Positions 35,001 to 43,448 of a stretch of 64,000 nucleotides of DNA are shown piece after piece. The stretch's first letter is position 1. Every line of letters starts with the position of its first letter. This DNA is from Hydromonas duriensis (lineage in GTDB: Bacteria; Pseudomonadota; Gammaproteobacteria; Burkholderiales; Burkholderiaceae), in assembly GCF_004363775.1 (NCBI RefSeq), contig NZ_SNZE01000012.1, positions 1-64,000 of the forward strand, read 5' to 3'. Made by a program: the position numbers and the translations under genes. The notes under the pieces were generated by a model. The model ran no database searches. It was given only the letters and a program-made list of their open reading frames with translations, and was not told where the DNA came from.

Positions 35001-36509
35001 ATGCGACGAACGCCTTTAGCTGAACTTTTACAAAACGAGTTGGAGCGTCAGGATTTTCATCCGCGTCTCCCTGGTTACAAACGAGTATATGAGGCCATTC
35101 GGAGTGCCATTGTGAATCGCCGTTTGCCTGCGGGCAGTAAGTTGCCCAGCTCGCGGGATTTAGCGCACGAGTTGGATGCTTCGCGCAATATGATTGTTGC
35201 TGCGTATGACCAATTACAAGCCGAGGGGTATGTTTGCAGTCAAACGGGGAGCGGTACGTATGTGGCGGATGCGTTGCCAGATGGTTTTAGTGAAGACTCA
35301 ACCTTGGTTAAGCGTGCTGCGCCTAAGTCCAAGGGCAGTGCTTTAGTGCTGTCTAAGCGGGGTGCGCGATTAACCCAAGAAAAAGGTGTGGAAAATTACG
35401 AGGTTCAACCATTTGCGCTGCGTGGCAAAATGGATTTGTTGAATTTTCCAATTAAAACTTGGCAGCGCGTTCAAAATCAAGTGTGGCGACGCGAAGACAT
35501 TCAACTGTACGACTATGATAGTGATGGTGGTTATTTCCCTCTGAAAAAAGCGGTTGCGGATTACTTGCGGGTCTCGCGTGGCGTGTCTTTATCCCCTGAG
35601 CAGGTTTTGATTACGGCGGGCACGCAGCAGTCCATTGATTTGATTAGCCGCATGTTGGCGGATCAAAATGATGTCGCTTGGGTAGAAAACCCGTGTTATT
35701 GGGGGGCTTGGAGCTCGATGTATGCCAACGATTTGAGCATTCGCCCCATTAATGTGGATCATGATGGCATGAATCCGTCCGCAGCCGATTTAAACAGCCT
35801 GCCGCCTAAGTTTATTTATGTCACGCCGTCTCATCAGTATCCAACGGGTGCGGTCATGTCTTTGGCGCGACGCAAGCAGCTGATTGAGTATGCCCAGCGG
35901 GTGGGGGCATGGCTGTTGGAAGATGATTATGACAGCGAGTTTCGTTATTCAGGTCGACCCATTGCATCGTTGCAAGGTTTGGCGACAGAGGCGGGGATTG
36001 ACCGTGTGTTGTATATGGGGACGTTTTCTAAGGTGATTTATCCAGGGATTAAGTTGTCTTATTTGGTGCTGCCAGAACCATTGATTGGCGCATTCAAAAC
36101 AGCGTTGTATGATTTGTATCGCCCTGGGCAATTGCATTTACAAGCAGCGTTAGCGGAGTTCATCGAGCAAGGTCACTTCACGACGCACATCCGACGGTTG
36201 CGCCAAGCCTACGCCCAACGGCGCACCTTGTTATTGGCGGTGTTGGAGAAAAATTTAGCGGGCAAAATTCAACAAGTGGTCGTTGATGCGGGCTTGTTGT
36301 TTTTGATTCGTTTACCGCCGCATATTGATGATTTGGCATTGGCTGCAGAATGCCAAGCTCAAGGCCTGTCTGTTCGTGCGTTGTCACGCTATTACATTGG
36401 GCCCACCGAAGCGCGGGGCTTGGTGGTTGGCTTCGCTTATGTTGATACCAATGACTTGGTCGATTGCGGCCAGCGTTTGGGACTGTTGATTAAATCCGTG
36501 CTCTCTTAA
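35001..36509 (+). CDS. MocR/GabR-type transcriptional regulator of the putrescine cluster
   Basis: 502 aa fusion. An N-terminal GntR winged helix (RVYEAIRSAIVNRRLPAGSKLPSSRDLAHEL, about residues 28-58, and AYDQLQAEGYV) is linked by a basic, Ser/Lys-rich segment to a class I aminotransferase-like domain. The probable PLP lysine is Lys344 in MGTFSKVIYPG, and LLEDDYDSEFRY carries the ring-binding Asp. Regulators of this type (GabR, PdxR) sense PLP or an amine through an external aldimine. Its divergent position next to puuD suggests it responds to putrescine, GABA or a gamma-glutamyl intermediate; this is inference. The classical PuuR is absent from the window. Confidence 0.88.
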   Translation: MRRTPLAELLQNELERQDFHPRLPGYKRVYEAIRSAIVNRRLPAGSKLPSSRDLAHELDASRNMIVAAYDQLQAEGYVCSQTGSGTYVADALPDGFSEDSTLVKRAAPKSKGSALVLSKRGARLTQEKGVENYEVQPFALRGKMDLLNFPIKTWQRVQNQVWRREDIQLYDYDSDGGYFPLKKAVADYLRVSRGVSLSPEQVLITAGTQQSIDLISRMLADQNDVAWVENPCYWGAWSSMYANDLSIRPINVDHDGMNPSAADLNSLPPKFIYVTPSHQYPTGAVMSLARRKQLIEYAQRVGAWLLEDDYDSEFRYSGRPIASLQGLATEAGIDRVLYMGTFSKVIYPGIKLSYLVLPEPLIGAFKTALYDLYRPGQLHLQAALAEFIEQGHFTTHIRRLRQAYAQRRTLLLAVLEKNLAGKIQQVVVDAGLLFLIRLPPHIDDLALAAECQAQGLSVRALSRYYIGPTEARGLVVGFAYVDTNDLVDCGQRLGLLIKSVLS

Positions 36510-36593
36510 GTGGGTCTCAGCATGAATTTGTATTTCAAGCTAGAATCAGTGCTCGTTGAACCCCTTACCGATGAGGACTTTGAGTAAAACCGT

Positions 36594-37505
36594 ATGATGC
36601 CCAAAAATTACCCCACCATAGATCAGTTCGTTGGCAATACGCCTTTGGTTAAAATCCAGCGTATCGGCGCAGAATTGCTGTCCGCTCGTCAAAATATTTT
36701 ATTGGCGAAGCTTGAAGGCAATAATCCAGCGGGTTCGGTTAAGGACAGACCCGCCTTGTCGATGATTTTAGAAGCCGAGCGTCGTGGCGACATTAAAGCG
36801 GGTGACACTTTAATTGAAGCAACCAGTGGCAATACGGGCATCGCGTTGGCGATGGTGGCGGCAATGCGTGGTTATAAGATGATTCTCATCATGCCCGATA
36901 ATTTGAGTGTCGAGCGTCGATTGTCGATGCAAGTGTATGGGGCTGAATTGATTTTGACGCGAGCAGAAGATGGCGGCATGGAATATGCGCGTGATTTGGC
37001 CTTGCGTATGCAAGCTGAGGGTAAAGGCAAAGTGCTTAATCAGTTCGCCAATACAGACAACCCATTGGCGCATATTCGCACAACAGGGCCAGAAATTTGG
37101 CGTGATACGGATGGCGAGGTGACCCATTTTGTCAGCGCAATGGGCACAACTGGAACGATAACGGGTGTCAGCACCTATCTAAAGTCAAAAAACTCAAATA
37201 TTCAAATTGTCGGTGCGCAGCCAGCCGAAGGCTCGAGTATTCCGGGGATTCGTAAATGGCCTCCTGAATACATGCCCGAGATTTTTAATGCCAGCCTTGT
37301 CGATAAAGAAATTTTAGTTGAGCAGTCCGATGCTGAACGAATGGCGCGTCAAATGGCGACAGAGGAGGGCATTTTTGCAGGGGTGTCTTCGGGCGGAGCG
37401 TTGTGGGCAGCGTTAGAAGTCGCTAAAACAGTTCAAAATGCAACCATCGTTTTTATTGTATGCGACCGTGGCGATCGTTATTTGTCCACGGGCGTGTTTG
37501 GCTGA
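36594..37505 (+). CDS. cysM: Cysteine synthase B
   Basis: 303 aa fold-type II PLP enzyme. Schiff-base Lys50 lies in GNNPAGSVKDRPAL; the substrate loop is EATSGNTGIALAMVAA; the PLP phosphate cup is AMGTTGTITGVS; and the C-terminal part is GVSSGGALWAAL. ARG-rich and ERRLSMQVYGAELI features fit CysM, which uses O-acetylserine with sulfide or thiosulfate, rather than CysK. Tandem ATGs at 36594/36597. It is convergent with plsX. Confidence 0.92.
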   Translation: MMPKNYPTIDQFVGNTPLVKIQRIGAELLSARQNILLAKLEGNNPAGSVKDRPALSMILEAERRGDIKAGDTLIEATSGNTGIALAMVAAMRGYKMILIMPDNLSVERRLSMQVYGAELILTRAEDGGMEYARDLALRMQAEGKGKVLNQFANTDNPLAHIRTTGPEIWRDTDGEVTHFVSAMGTTGTITGVSTYLKSKNSNIQIVGAQPAEGSSIPGIRKWPPEYMPEIFNASLVDKEILVEQSDAERMARQMATEEGIFAGVSSGGALWAALEVAKTVQNATIVFIVCDRGDRYLSTGVFG

Positions 37506-37565
37506 TTGTTTTTTTAGGCTGGCTTTAGGCTGGTAAATTCAGAGCGGGTTTCAAAGTTCGACGAC

Positions 37566-38615
37566 TTAAACTTTGTTGTTCATTTGGAGTAACATCTGTG
37601 TTGTTTTATTCAGCATGTCGTTTGCCACAGCATCATATGCCCGTTGTAAAGCGAATCCAAACGCGTATGCGTCCGCACCGCCGTGGCTTTTAAATACAAC
37701 GCCACGTAACCCCAGCAATGCGGCACCGTTGTAACGGCGATTGTCAATTTTGTCGCGAAAAGCATTCAAAGCGGGCATGGCTGCAGCCGCTCCTGCGCGT
37801 CGCCACCATGTTTGTGTCAGCTCATCCATCAGCCGAGTGCGAATCATTTTGGTTAGGCCTTCTGCGGTTTTAAGCAACACGTTACCGACGAAACCGTCAC
37901 AGACAATCACGTCCGTTCCACCCATAAAAATAGAATCGCCTTCAACATTACCGATGAAGTTGATGGGCGTATCTTTCAATAAAACGGCTGCTTGTTTGAC
38001 CACCTCATTGCCTTTGATGTCTTCATGGCCAATGTTTAACAAGCCCACTCGTGGAGTGCTGATGTTTTGGGTGGCGGAGACCAACGCGCTGCCCATGAGG
38101 GCAAATTGTTGCAGATGTTCTGCGGTGCAGTCCACGTTTGCACCCAAATCAAGGACCGTTGTGCCCGTATTGTCAAGATTAGGCATAATCGAAGCAATTG
38201 CAGGACGGTCAATGTCATCTATGGTTTTGAGGACAAAACGTGCAATGGCCATGAGCGCACCCGTGTTGCCTGCGGAGATGGCCGCTTGTGCGTCACCATC
38301 TTTGACTTGATTGATGGCCACGCGCATGGAGGAGTCTTTTTTGCGGCGTAATGCCACTTCGACTGCGTCATCCATTGCAACCACTTCGCAGGCGTGAACC
38401 ATGCGAATGCGTGGATGGTTAATTAGATTTTTAGCTTGAACATGAGCGCGAATCTGCTTCTCATCGCCGACAAGGATTAAACGGGCATGCGGATGACTGT
38501 TTAAAAAGGCTTCGCAAGCGGGTACGGTCACTGTTAATCCTGTGTCACCCCCCATCATGTCAACCGCCAATGTGATGATAGGGTGCGTATTCGAGGATAA
38601 GAGATTTTGATTCAT
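37566..38615 (-). CDS. plsX: Phosphate acyltransferase PlsX
   Basis: 349 aa from the ATG at 38615 ([24 protein letters not shown]). The frame runs to 38660, but the shorter start fits the family better. DMMGGDTG near the N-terminus, [30 protein letters not shown] and [16 protein letters not shown] are signature segments. It makes acyl-phosphate from acyl-ACP for phospholipid synthesis at the inner membrane. It is normally followed by fabH; here the next gene is convergent cysM, so the fab genes are elsewhere. A hairpin lies between rpmF and this gene. Confidence 0.95.
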   Translation of the reverse strand: MNQNLLSSNTHPIITLAVDMMGGDTGLTVTVPACEAFLNSHPHARLILVGDEKQIRAHVQAKNLINHPRIRMVHACEVVAMDDAVEVALRRKKDSSMRVAINQVKDGDAQAAISAGNTGALMAIARFVLKTIDDIDRPAIASIMPNLDNTGTTVLDLGANVDCTAEHLQQFALMGSALVSATQNISTPRVGLLNIGHEDIKGNEVVKQAAVLLKDTPINFIGNVEGDSIFMGGTDVIVCDGFVGNVLLKTAEGLTKMIRTRLMDELTQTWWRRAGAAAAMPALNAFRDKIDNRRYNGAALLGLRGVVFKSHGGADAYAFGFALQRAYDAVANDMLNKTTQMLLQMNNKV

Positions 38616-38649
38616 CAGTGATCCGATTGTTTTTTGATACAATGACAAA

Positions 38650-38669
38650 AAGCTGGTCAATGCCAGCTT
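38650..38669 (-). terminator. Terminator/attenuator between rpmF and plsX
   Basis: AAGCTGG (38650-38656) pairs with CCAGCTT (38663-38669). On the minus strand the stem ends in TTTTTG. Partial termination would let L32 be made in excess of PlsX. Confidence 0.55.
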
Positions 38670-38727
38670 ATATGTCGCTTCAAACGTTTACAACGAAAAA
38701 GCCACTTGCAGTGACTGTGCTTGACAA

Positions 38728-38910
38728 TTATTCGTCGTTTTTCGTTTTCATCACTTTTTTGCCACGGTAAAAACCGTTAGGGCTGATGTGATGACGCAAA
38801 TGCACTTCGCCAGTGACTGGCTCAACCGCAGTAGCAGGACCTGTTAAAAAGTCGTGCGCACGGTGCATGCCGCGTTTCGAAGGTGATTTTTTGTTTTGTT
38901 GAACTGCCAT
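38728..38910 (-). CDS. rpmF: 50S ribosomal protein L32
   Basis: 60 aa, typical length, beginning [20 protein letters not shown] and containing the [17 protein letters not shown] segment of proteobacterial L32. The zinc-binding cysteines seen in some bacteria are absent, as usual in this group. A GGAG box precedes the start. It normally follows yceD in one operon; here yceD is 1.1 kb upstream, beyond an oppositely oriented gene. A good promoter is present directly upstream. Confidence 0.97.
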   Translation of the reverse strand: MAVQQNKKSPSKRGMHRAHDFLTGPATAVEPVTGEVHLRHHISPNGFYRGKKVMKTKNDE

Positions 38911-38937
38911 TTCAATTCTCCTAATTGGGAATTGAGT

Positions 38938-38966
38938 ATTTTAGACAACTTTACGTCATTTGCCAA
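38938..38966 (-). promoter_or_regulatory. Sigma70-type promoter for rpmF-plsX
   Basis: On the minus strand: TTGGCA (-35, 38961-38966), a 17-bp spacer and TAAAAT (-10, 38938-38943), about 30 bp upstream of the rpmF start. It would let rpmF be transcribed independently of the displaced yceD. Confidence 0.65.
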
Positions 38967-39116
38967 GACTTATTTTGAATGACAGGACAAATGAGGGTGT
39001 CTTGCGGGGATTATGCGACAGTACATGCCTTTTTATCCGTTGAGCTGGGCGTGTTCGTGTGCATATAGTCTTGCCGATAGGTGGTGTATGTGTTTTTTGA
39101 ATTAGGAGTGGCTTGG

Positions 39117-39986
39117 ATGAAACCTTTTGCAACACGTCTATTCTTGATGTTGTTTGGGCTTGCAATGTTGATGCCATTTGAGTCACAAGCTGAACTTAAG
39201 CGCTCGTTTACAGTGTATGCGTTTCTCCCGTGGGGGAGCGGTACGGTAGGTTATATGACTGAATTGACGTCACTAGAAAAAGATTTAAAAAAAATGGGTA
39301 TCCAGCCGATTTGGGTGGTTTATGAACCGCATTTTAGTAGCCCGTGGGGTGGTCAGCCGACGAGCCAAGTGAAGGTGGTCAATGAAAGCAAGCAAACATT
39401 GGTCATTGACGAAGAGAAAATTAAAACGGTGGCTTTGAATGCTTTGCGCCATCCAGACATTCCAGTGTCTTTTGATACTGAGTTTGGTTCTCGATTTAAA
39501 CCAGAGACGGTTAAGTCAGGCGTTCTCGAAATTATCAGATTGTTCAAGAAGTACAATAATAAAAGCAAAGTCGGCGTGTATGCCGTTGCGCCCCAAGTGA
39601 TTTATGCGTGGCAAGAAGACGCGGCGGCTAAAATGCAAATACTCAATCGAGAATATCGAGATGTGGCCAATGCCGTCGATTTTTTTAGCCCCATGATTTA
39701 CTATCGTTACAATATTGACTTGCCCTCATGGGAAAAAGCTGCTGAATATTCGATAAATGCTGCCAAAAGTTATCGCATGGATAAGCCCATTATTCCATAT
39801 GTGTCATTCGACTATAACGACCATAGCGAGGTCTCGGAGCAAGATGCTAAAAAAAGGATGACCTTTCTTTATGAGCATGGGGCTGCGGGCTGTATTGTTT
39901 GGGGTAGCAGTAAAGACAAAAGTTTTTTTGACCGACGTTCAGGCTGGAGCAAAGCCATGGTGGACTTTGCTGCGGCTCATCGGTGA
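39117..39986 (+). CDS. Secreted TIM-barrel protein, possibly hyaluronidase-like (GH56-like)
   Basis: 289 aa. The ATG at 39117 has AGGAG 8 nt upstream; an in-frame start at 39081 is less likely. A signal peptide spans about 1-25 (ends ESQAELK). The mature part reads as an (alpha/beta)8 barrel: FTVYAFLPWG, PIWVVYEPHF, VSFDTEFGSRFKPE with Asp120 and Glu122 in a D-x-E pair, KVGVYAVAPQVIYAW, VDFFSPMIYYRY, PIIPYVSFDYN, and near the end GCIVWGSSKDKS. The D-x-E pair and the late WGSS recall GH56 hyaluronidases, but I cannot confirm the family. Another glycosidase or deacetylase barrel is possible. It interrupts the yceD-rpmF operon on the opposite strand. Confidence 0.5.
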   Translation: MKPFATRLFLMLFGLAMLMPFESQAELKRSFTVYAFLPWGSGTVGYMTELTSLEKDLKKMGIQPIWVVYEPHFSSPWGGQPTSQVKVVNESKQTLVIDEEKIKTVALNALRHPDIPVSFDTEFGSRFKPETVKSGVLEIIRLFKKYNNKSKVGVYAVAPQVIYAWQEDAAAKMQILNREYRDVANAVDFFSPMIYYRYNIDLPSWEKAAEYSINAAKSYRMDKPIIPYVSFDYNDHSEVSEQDAKKRMTFLYEHGAAGCIVWGSSKDKSFFDRRSGWSKAMVDFAAAHR

Positions 39987-40012
39987 TGTTCGCTTCGTTG
40001 ACCGATTCAAAC

Positions 40013-40543
40013 TCATGATTTGAGTTTGGATAATACCGAAAAAGGCGTGATTTTTTCGCCCGAAGATGTGGGCAAGGCTTTATCACAGACGGTATGGGTA
40101 ACGCTATGTGGCAAGCTTAAAATCACCTCGTCTTCCAGCAAGGCAAAAATATCAAAACTTTGGCTGCCCACGATTTTTTCGGGGAATTCGTCACCTGCTA
40201 GGATGGCGTTGATTTCATCTTCTTCGTTATCAAGTTCAGCCTCGCTATGCACCAAGTGCAATAGGTTATCCACGTCAATTGTTTGAGTCATCTCTTCAAG
40301 GCAACGTTGGCAGACCATGTGTAGCTCACCATTGATGATGATGTGCAACATGGGGTGTTGTGCATCATTGGTAAAGCCTGTGACTCGATAGGTCAAAGCC
40401 CCCGTTTTTTGGCTAAGTTCTGGGTGTAAGCGAGTCAAGTCTGCGATGCGTAATTCACCTTCAAGCGTCTCGTTGTGTTTGGCTAAAGCAAATACATCGT
40501 GCGGCCAGTGTTGGGTCGTGTTCGGGGTGGTTTCTGTGTTCAT
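40013..40543 (-). CDS. yceD: YceD-family (DUF177) protein
   Basis: 176 aa. The conserved DUF177 centre is visible: a beta strand and MVCQRCLEEM (the C-x-R-C-L motif), then an acidic stretch DNEEDEINAILAG, and EDEVILSLPHSVTH. YceD proteins are implicated in 23S rRNA maturation or accumulation. The family usually lies directly before rpmF, with yceF divergent on the other side. The yceF side is kept here (maf-type gene at 40658), but rpmF has been separated by the inserted gene at 39117-39986. Confidence 0.88.
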   Translation of the reverse strand: MNTETTPNTTQHWPHDVFALAKHNETLEGELRIADLTRLHPELSQKTGALTYRVTGFTNDAQHPMLHIIINGELHMVCQRCLEEMTQTIDVDNLLHLVHSEAELDNEEDEINAILAGDEFPEKIVGSQSFDIFALLEDEVILSLPHSVTHTVCDKALPTSSGEKITPFSVLSKLKS

Positions 40544-40657
40544 TTTTTGAGTCTTTCATTCTTAATGCATTTTTAATGCGCTCGCTTATTTAAACGCTTG
40601 GCGATAATCTTTGCGATAATACCGCTTTTCCTTTTTGCGCACAATCGCGCTTTTGAT

Positions 40658-41260
40658 ATGACAACTTCCACGCCGCCGCTTATTCTTGGTTCATCGTCCA
40701 AATACCGTCAAGAATTATTGACGCGTTTGCATTTGCCTTTTGTTGTTGTGAGTCCGAATATTGACGAAACACCTCAAGAGAATGAAACGCCGACAGATAC
40801 CGCCTTGCGTTTAGCACTTGAAAAGGCGCGCGATATTGCGAAACTGCATCCTGATGCACTGATTATTGGTGCGGATCAAGTGGCGACGGTGGATGGCGTG
40901 CAGCTGGGCAAGGCAGGTAATCATGCCAATGCGCTCAAACAGCTACAAATGATGCGTGGTAAAACGGTGCAATTTCACAGTGCGCTGTGCCTGTTTGATG
41001 CTCGCCGACAGACTTATGATTTGCGCGACATCGTGACACTTGCAACGGTACGTGATTTGAGCGATGAAGAGTTGTCCAATTATTTGCATATTGAACAGCC
41101 GTATGATTGCGCGGGTAGTGCAAAAGTTGAGGGGCTGGGAATTAGTATTTTAGAAAAAGTGGAGTCCGACGACCCAACGGCTTTGATAGGTCTTCCATTA
41201 ATCGCATTAACCGATATGTTGCGCGCTGCAGGCGTGGTCTTTTATAGGGCTGAGGCATAA
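40658..41260 (+). CDS. maf: Maf-family nucleotide pyrophosphatase, YceF type
   Basis: 200 aa from the ATG at 40658 (MTTSTPPLILGSSSKYRQELL); a TTG at 40598 would add an unsupported leader. Maf signatures: LGSSSKYRQELLTRL, VVSPNIDETPQENETP, LIIGADQVA (catalytic Asp), QLGKAG, and CAGSAKVEGLGI. These house-cleaning enzymes hydrolyse non-canonical nucleoside triphosphates. The position divergent from yceD matches yceF, the 7-methyl-GTP-preferring paralogue. It is followed one base later by a methyltransferase gene. Confidence 0.9.
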   Translation: MTTSTPPLILGSSSKYRQELLTRLHLPFVVVSPNIDETPQENETPTDTALRLALEKARDIAKLHPDALIIGADQVATVDGVQLGKAGNHANALKQLQMMRGKTVQFHSALCLFDARRQTYDLRDIVTLATVRDLSDEELSNYLHIEQPYDCAGSAKVEGLGISILEKVESDDPTALIGLPLIALTDMLRAAGVVFYRAEA

Positions 41261-41261
41261 C

Positions 41262-41990
41262 ATGGCTAAGTTTGGTACTTTATATTTGATTCCAAATACT
41301 TTGGGTTCGCATGACACCCTGTCTGCGGTTTTGCCGATTGAAGTTCAGCGCATTGCGGCGAGTTGTCGGCATTTTGTGGTTGAAAACTCTAAGGTGGCGC
41401 GTCAATTTCTTAAAGCCGTGGGGATTTCAACGCCGCTGCAAGAGGTGTCTATGGCTGAATTAAATGTCAACACCCCCGATGCGGACATTAAGGCGTTGCT
41501 GACCCCTTTATTGGCAGGGCAAAATGTCGGCTTGATTTCTGATGCGGGCTGTCCTGCTGTGGCCGACCCAGGGGCAAGGCTGGTGGCTGTCGCGCATGCA
41601 GCGGGTATTTCGGTTCAGCCATTAGTTGGTCCATCCTCCATTTTATTGGCTTTGATGGGCAGTGGCTTAAATGGGCAAAAATTTGCCTTTCATGGTTATT
41701 TGCCCATTGACGTTGCGCAACGCCAAACAGAGTTAAAAAAATTAGAGCAAGAGTCCCGTATCGCTCAACAAACTCAAATGTTCATCGAAACCCCTTATCG
41801 CAACATGCAATTGCTTGAGGCTTTGTGTAAAACATTAAATCCGCAGACCAAATTATGTGTGGCTGCCGACTTGACCTTGCCGAGCCAATTCATTTGTATG
41901 CAGAGCATTGAGCAGTGGCGTAAACAGAATCAAAATAAAACCTTACCCGATTTGCATAAACGACCGACACTGTTTTTATTTTTGGCATGA
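41262..41990 (+). CDS. RsmI-like SAM-dependent methyltransferase (tetrapyrrole methylase fold)
   Basis: 242 aa. TP-methylase fold with GTLYLIPNTLGSHDTLSAVLP at the N-terminus, VGLISDAGCPAVADPGARLV and VGPSSILLALMGSGLNGQKFAFHGYLP in the middle, and MFIETPYRNMQLLEAL. These resemble RsmI (16S rRNA C1402 2'-O-methyltransferase), but the protein is shorter and lacks the C-terminal extension. It probably belongs to the RsmI-like family common beside maf genes in betaproteobacteria, whose substrate is not established. One base separates it from maf, so the two are co-transcribed. Confidence 0.82.
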   Translation: MAKFGTLYLIPNTLGSHDTLSAVLPIEVQRIAASCRHFVVENSKVARQFLKAVGISTPLQEVSMAELNVNTPDADIKALLTPLLAGQNVGLISDAGCPAVADPGARLVAVAHAAGISVQPLVGPSSILLALMGSGLNGQKFAFHGYLPIDVAQRQTELKKLEQESRIAQQTQMFIETPYRNMQLLEALCKTLNPQTKLCVAADLTLPSQFICMQSIEQWRKQNQNKTLPDLHKRPTLFLFLA

Positions 41991-42209
41991 GTTGTTTGTA
42001 ACGCCTTGTTTAATTTAAAAATTTTTTAAGCGGTTCAAAAAATAAATTTTCATCTATATAAATTTATTTTCATTAAAATCCTGTTTTTCTGCCAATTACT
42101 CCCGCAATTCCTGCGCATTTTTGCCGTAATCTTGCGCCAAGTTCAAAAAATGATTTGAACGGTTATAGATGTTTTAATTGTTTATTCAATTCGCACAGGA
42201 GCATAAAAA

Positions 42210-42680
42210 ATGGAACGTAAAGTTAAAATGATGGTTGCGGGTCTTGCCGCTGTTGTTGGCTTGGGCATGGCAGGTTTGGCCGTGGCCAAGGATGATGGTC
42301 ATGGCATGATGGGTCACAAAGGCATGAAAATGGGTGGCCCGATGGGTGAGGCGGCTGTGGCGGCGTGCGCGAACCAAGCGGAAGGTGCAAACGTCATGCT
42401 AGAGCATCCAAATTGGGGTAAGATCGACGCGGTATGTACCAAAACACCAGATGGCAAAATCGCGGCGATGCCTGCCAAAATGGTTGAGCACATGAAAGCA
42501 GCACAAGCGGCTTGTAGCGGTAAGAAAGAAGGCGATAAAGTGACAATCGCCAGCCCGATGGAACAGGGTAAGATGGTTGAAGCGACTTGCAAAAAACATG
42601 GTGATGTTTTGGCTGCACACCCAGCACATAAAGGCAAAATGGGACATCATGGCGATATGATGCCGCCACCAGCACAATAA
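42210..42680 (+). CDS. Met/His-rich secreted protein, possible metal binder
   Basis: 156 aa; an AGGAG box lies upstream of the ATG. The signal peptide is about 1-26 (MMVAGLAAVVGLGMAGLAVA). The mature protein starts with a Met/His/Gly stretch (DDGHGMMGHKGMKMGGPMG) and ends with another His/Met-rich tail (HKGKMGHHGDMMPP). Between lie four Cys in two pairs (AACANQ, AVCTK, AACSGK, ATCKK) around AAMPAKMVEHMKAAQ. I do not recognise the family. Met/His clusters at both ends suggest periplasmic copper, silver or nickel binding; this is inference from composition. It stands alone, with an AT-rich 219-bp upstream region. Confidence 0.75.
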   Translation: MERKVKMMVAGLAAVVGLGMAGLAVAKDDGHGMMGHKGMKMGGPMGEAAVAACANQAEGANVMLEHPNWGKIDAVCTKTPDGKIAAMPAKMVEHMKAAQAACSGKKEGDKVTIASPMEQGKMVEATCKKHGDVLAAHPAHKGKMGHHGDMMPPPAQ

Positions 42681-42782
42681 TTAAACGAATCGTTCTTCAC
42701 GTTTTGTTGAAATTTTTTGCTGACATGAGGGGGCGCGCTTGATGCTGCAAATGAGGAGCGGCTCCTTAAAAAATCAGCAACT

Positions 42783-42813
42783 AAAAAACACCCGACTTGT
42801 ACGGGTGTTTTTT
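42783..42813. terminator. Bidirectional terminator
   Basis: AAAAAACACCCG (42783-42794) pairs perfectly with CGGGTGTTTTTT (42802-42813) around a 7-nt loop, between the convergent Met/His-rich gene and the PLD-family gene. Confidence 0.85.
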
Positions 42814-42845
42814 TATACGGTGACGGATGGGCACGCATTCAATCT

Positions 42846-43448
42846 TCAGTGAAGATTAAATGCTTCAGCTTTTTGTGCGTGTTTAAGCCAGTTGCTCACA
42901 TAGCGACGCATCACCTCAGGGGCGTTGCGAATGAACAGCGTGTTTTCGGCATTTTTGCTTGAAGCCGTGACCGTGAAGTTGTATGAGCCTGTAATGAGCG
43001 TGGCGTTGTCGGTGTTGGGGTCTATTAGAATGATTTTGTTGTGGGCGTTTGTGTAAGCTGTTTCCAGTTTGACAGGAATGCCTGCTTGTACCAAAGCCAC
43101 CGCATCCGAACCTTTTGCGGTTTGCATGCGTTCTGCATCCAGTAAAACCCGAACATTGACTTTGCGACGATGAGCCGTGATGAGCGCGTTCGTGATTGTA
43201 TTGTCGGTGAGTAAATACGCCTGCACTAAAATTTGCTTTTGTGCCGAATTTAAATGTCGAACAATGGCCTGTTGAACGTCATCGTCTGGACTAAAAAGCA
43301 CCGAAATATTCGGCGCAGTTTGGGCACGGCTGATCTGTGTTGTTTTGGCTGGCTCAACGGTTGTCTTGGCTTGAAGGGGTGGCGTCGTTAGACAGACCGT
43401 CCCCATTAAGATAGTCAACACCCGTCCGAATAATTTTCCGCTGCTCAT
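42846..43448 (-). CDS. Secreted phospholipase D-family (Nuc-type) nuclease/phosphodiesterase
   Basis: 200 aa. Signal peptide about 1-27 (ILMGTVCLTTPPLQA). One HKD motif is present: His136, Lys138 and Asp143 in AHNKIILIDPNTDN, followed by LITGSYNFTVTASSKNAEN. A single HKD in a short protein is typical of the Nuc family, which dimerises to build the active site and can cleave DNA. Periplasmic or secreted nuclease is likely. Its start codon lies directly against the stop of the upstream rsmB-like gene, implying coupling to purN-rsmB. Confidence 0.85.
   Translation of the reverse strand: MSSGKLFGRVLTILMGTVCLTTPPLQAKTTVEPAKTTQISRAQTAPNISVLFSPDDDVQQAIVRHLNSAQKQILVQAYLLTDNTITNALITAHRRKVNVRVLLDAERMQTAKGSDAVALVQAGIPVKLETAYTNAHNKIILIDPNTDNATLITGSYNFTVTASSKNAENTLFIRNAPEVMRRYVSNWLKHAQKAEAFNLH

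Noticed and set aside
36594-37505. cysM and the PLP enzyme at 61042 as duplicates
   Set aside because: Their active-site segments (SVKDR versus SLKHR) and lengths place them in different subfamilies.
37741-38310. 189-codon plus-strand frame inside plsX
   Set aside because: Antisense shadow; plsX is unambiguous.
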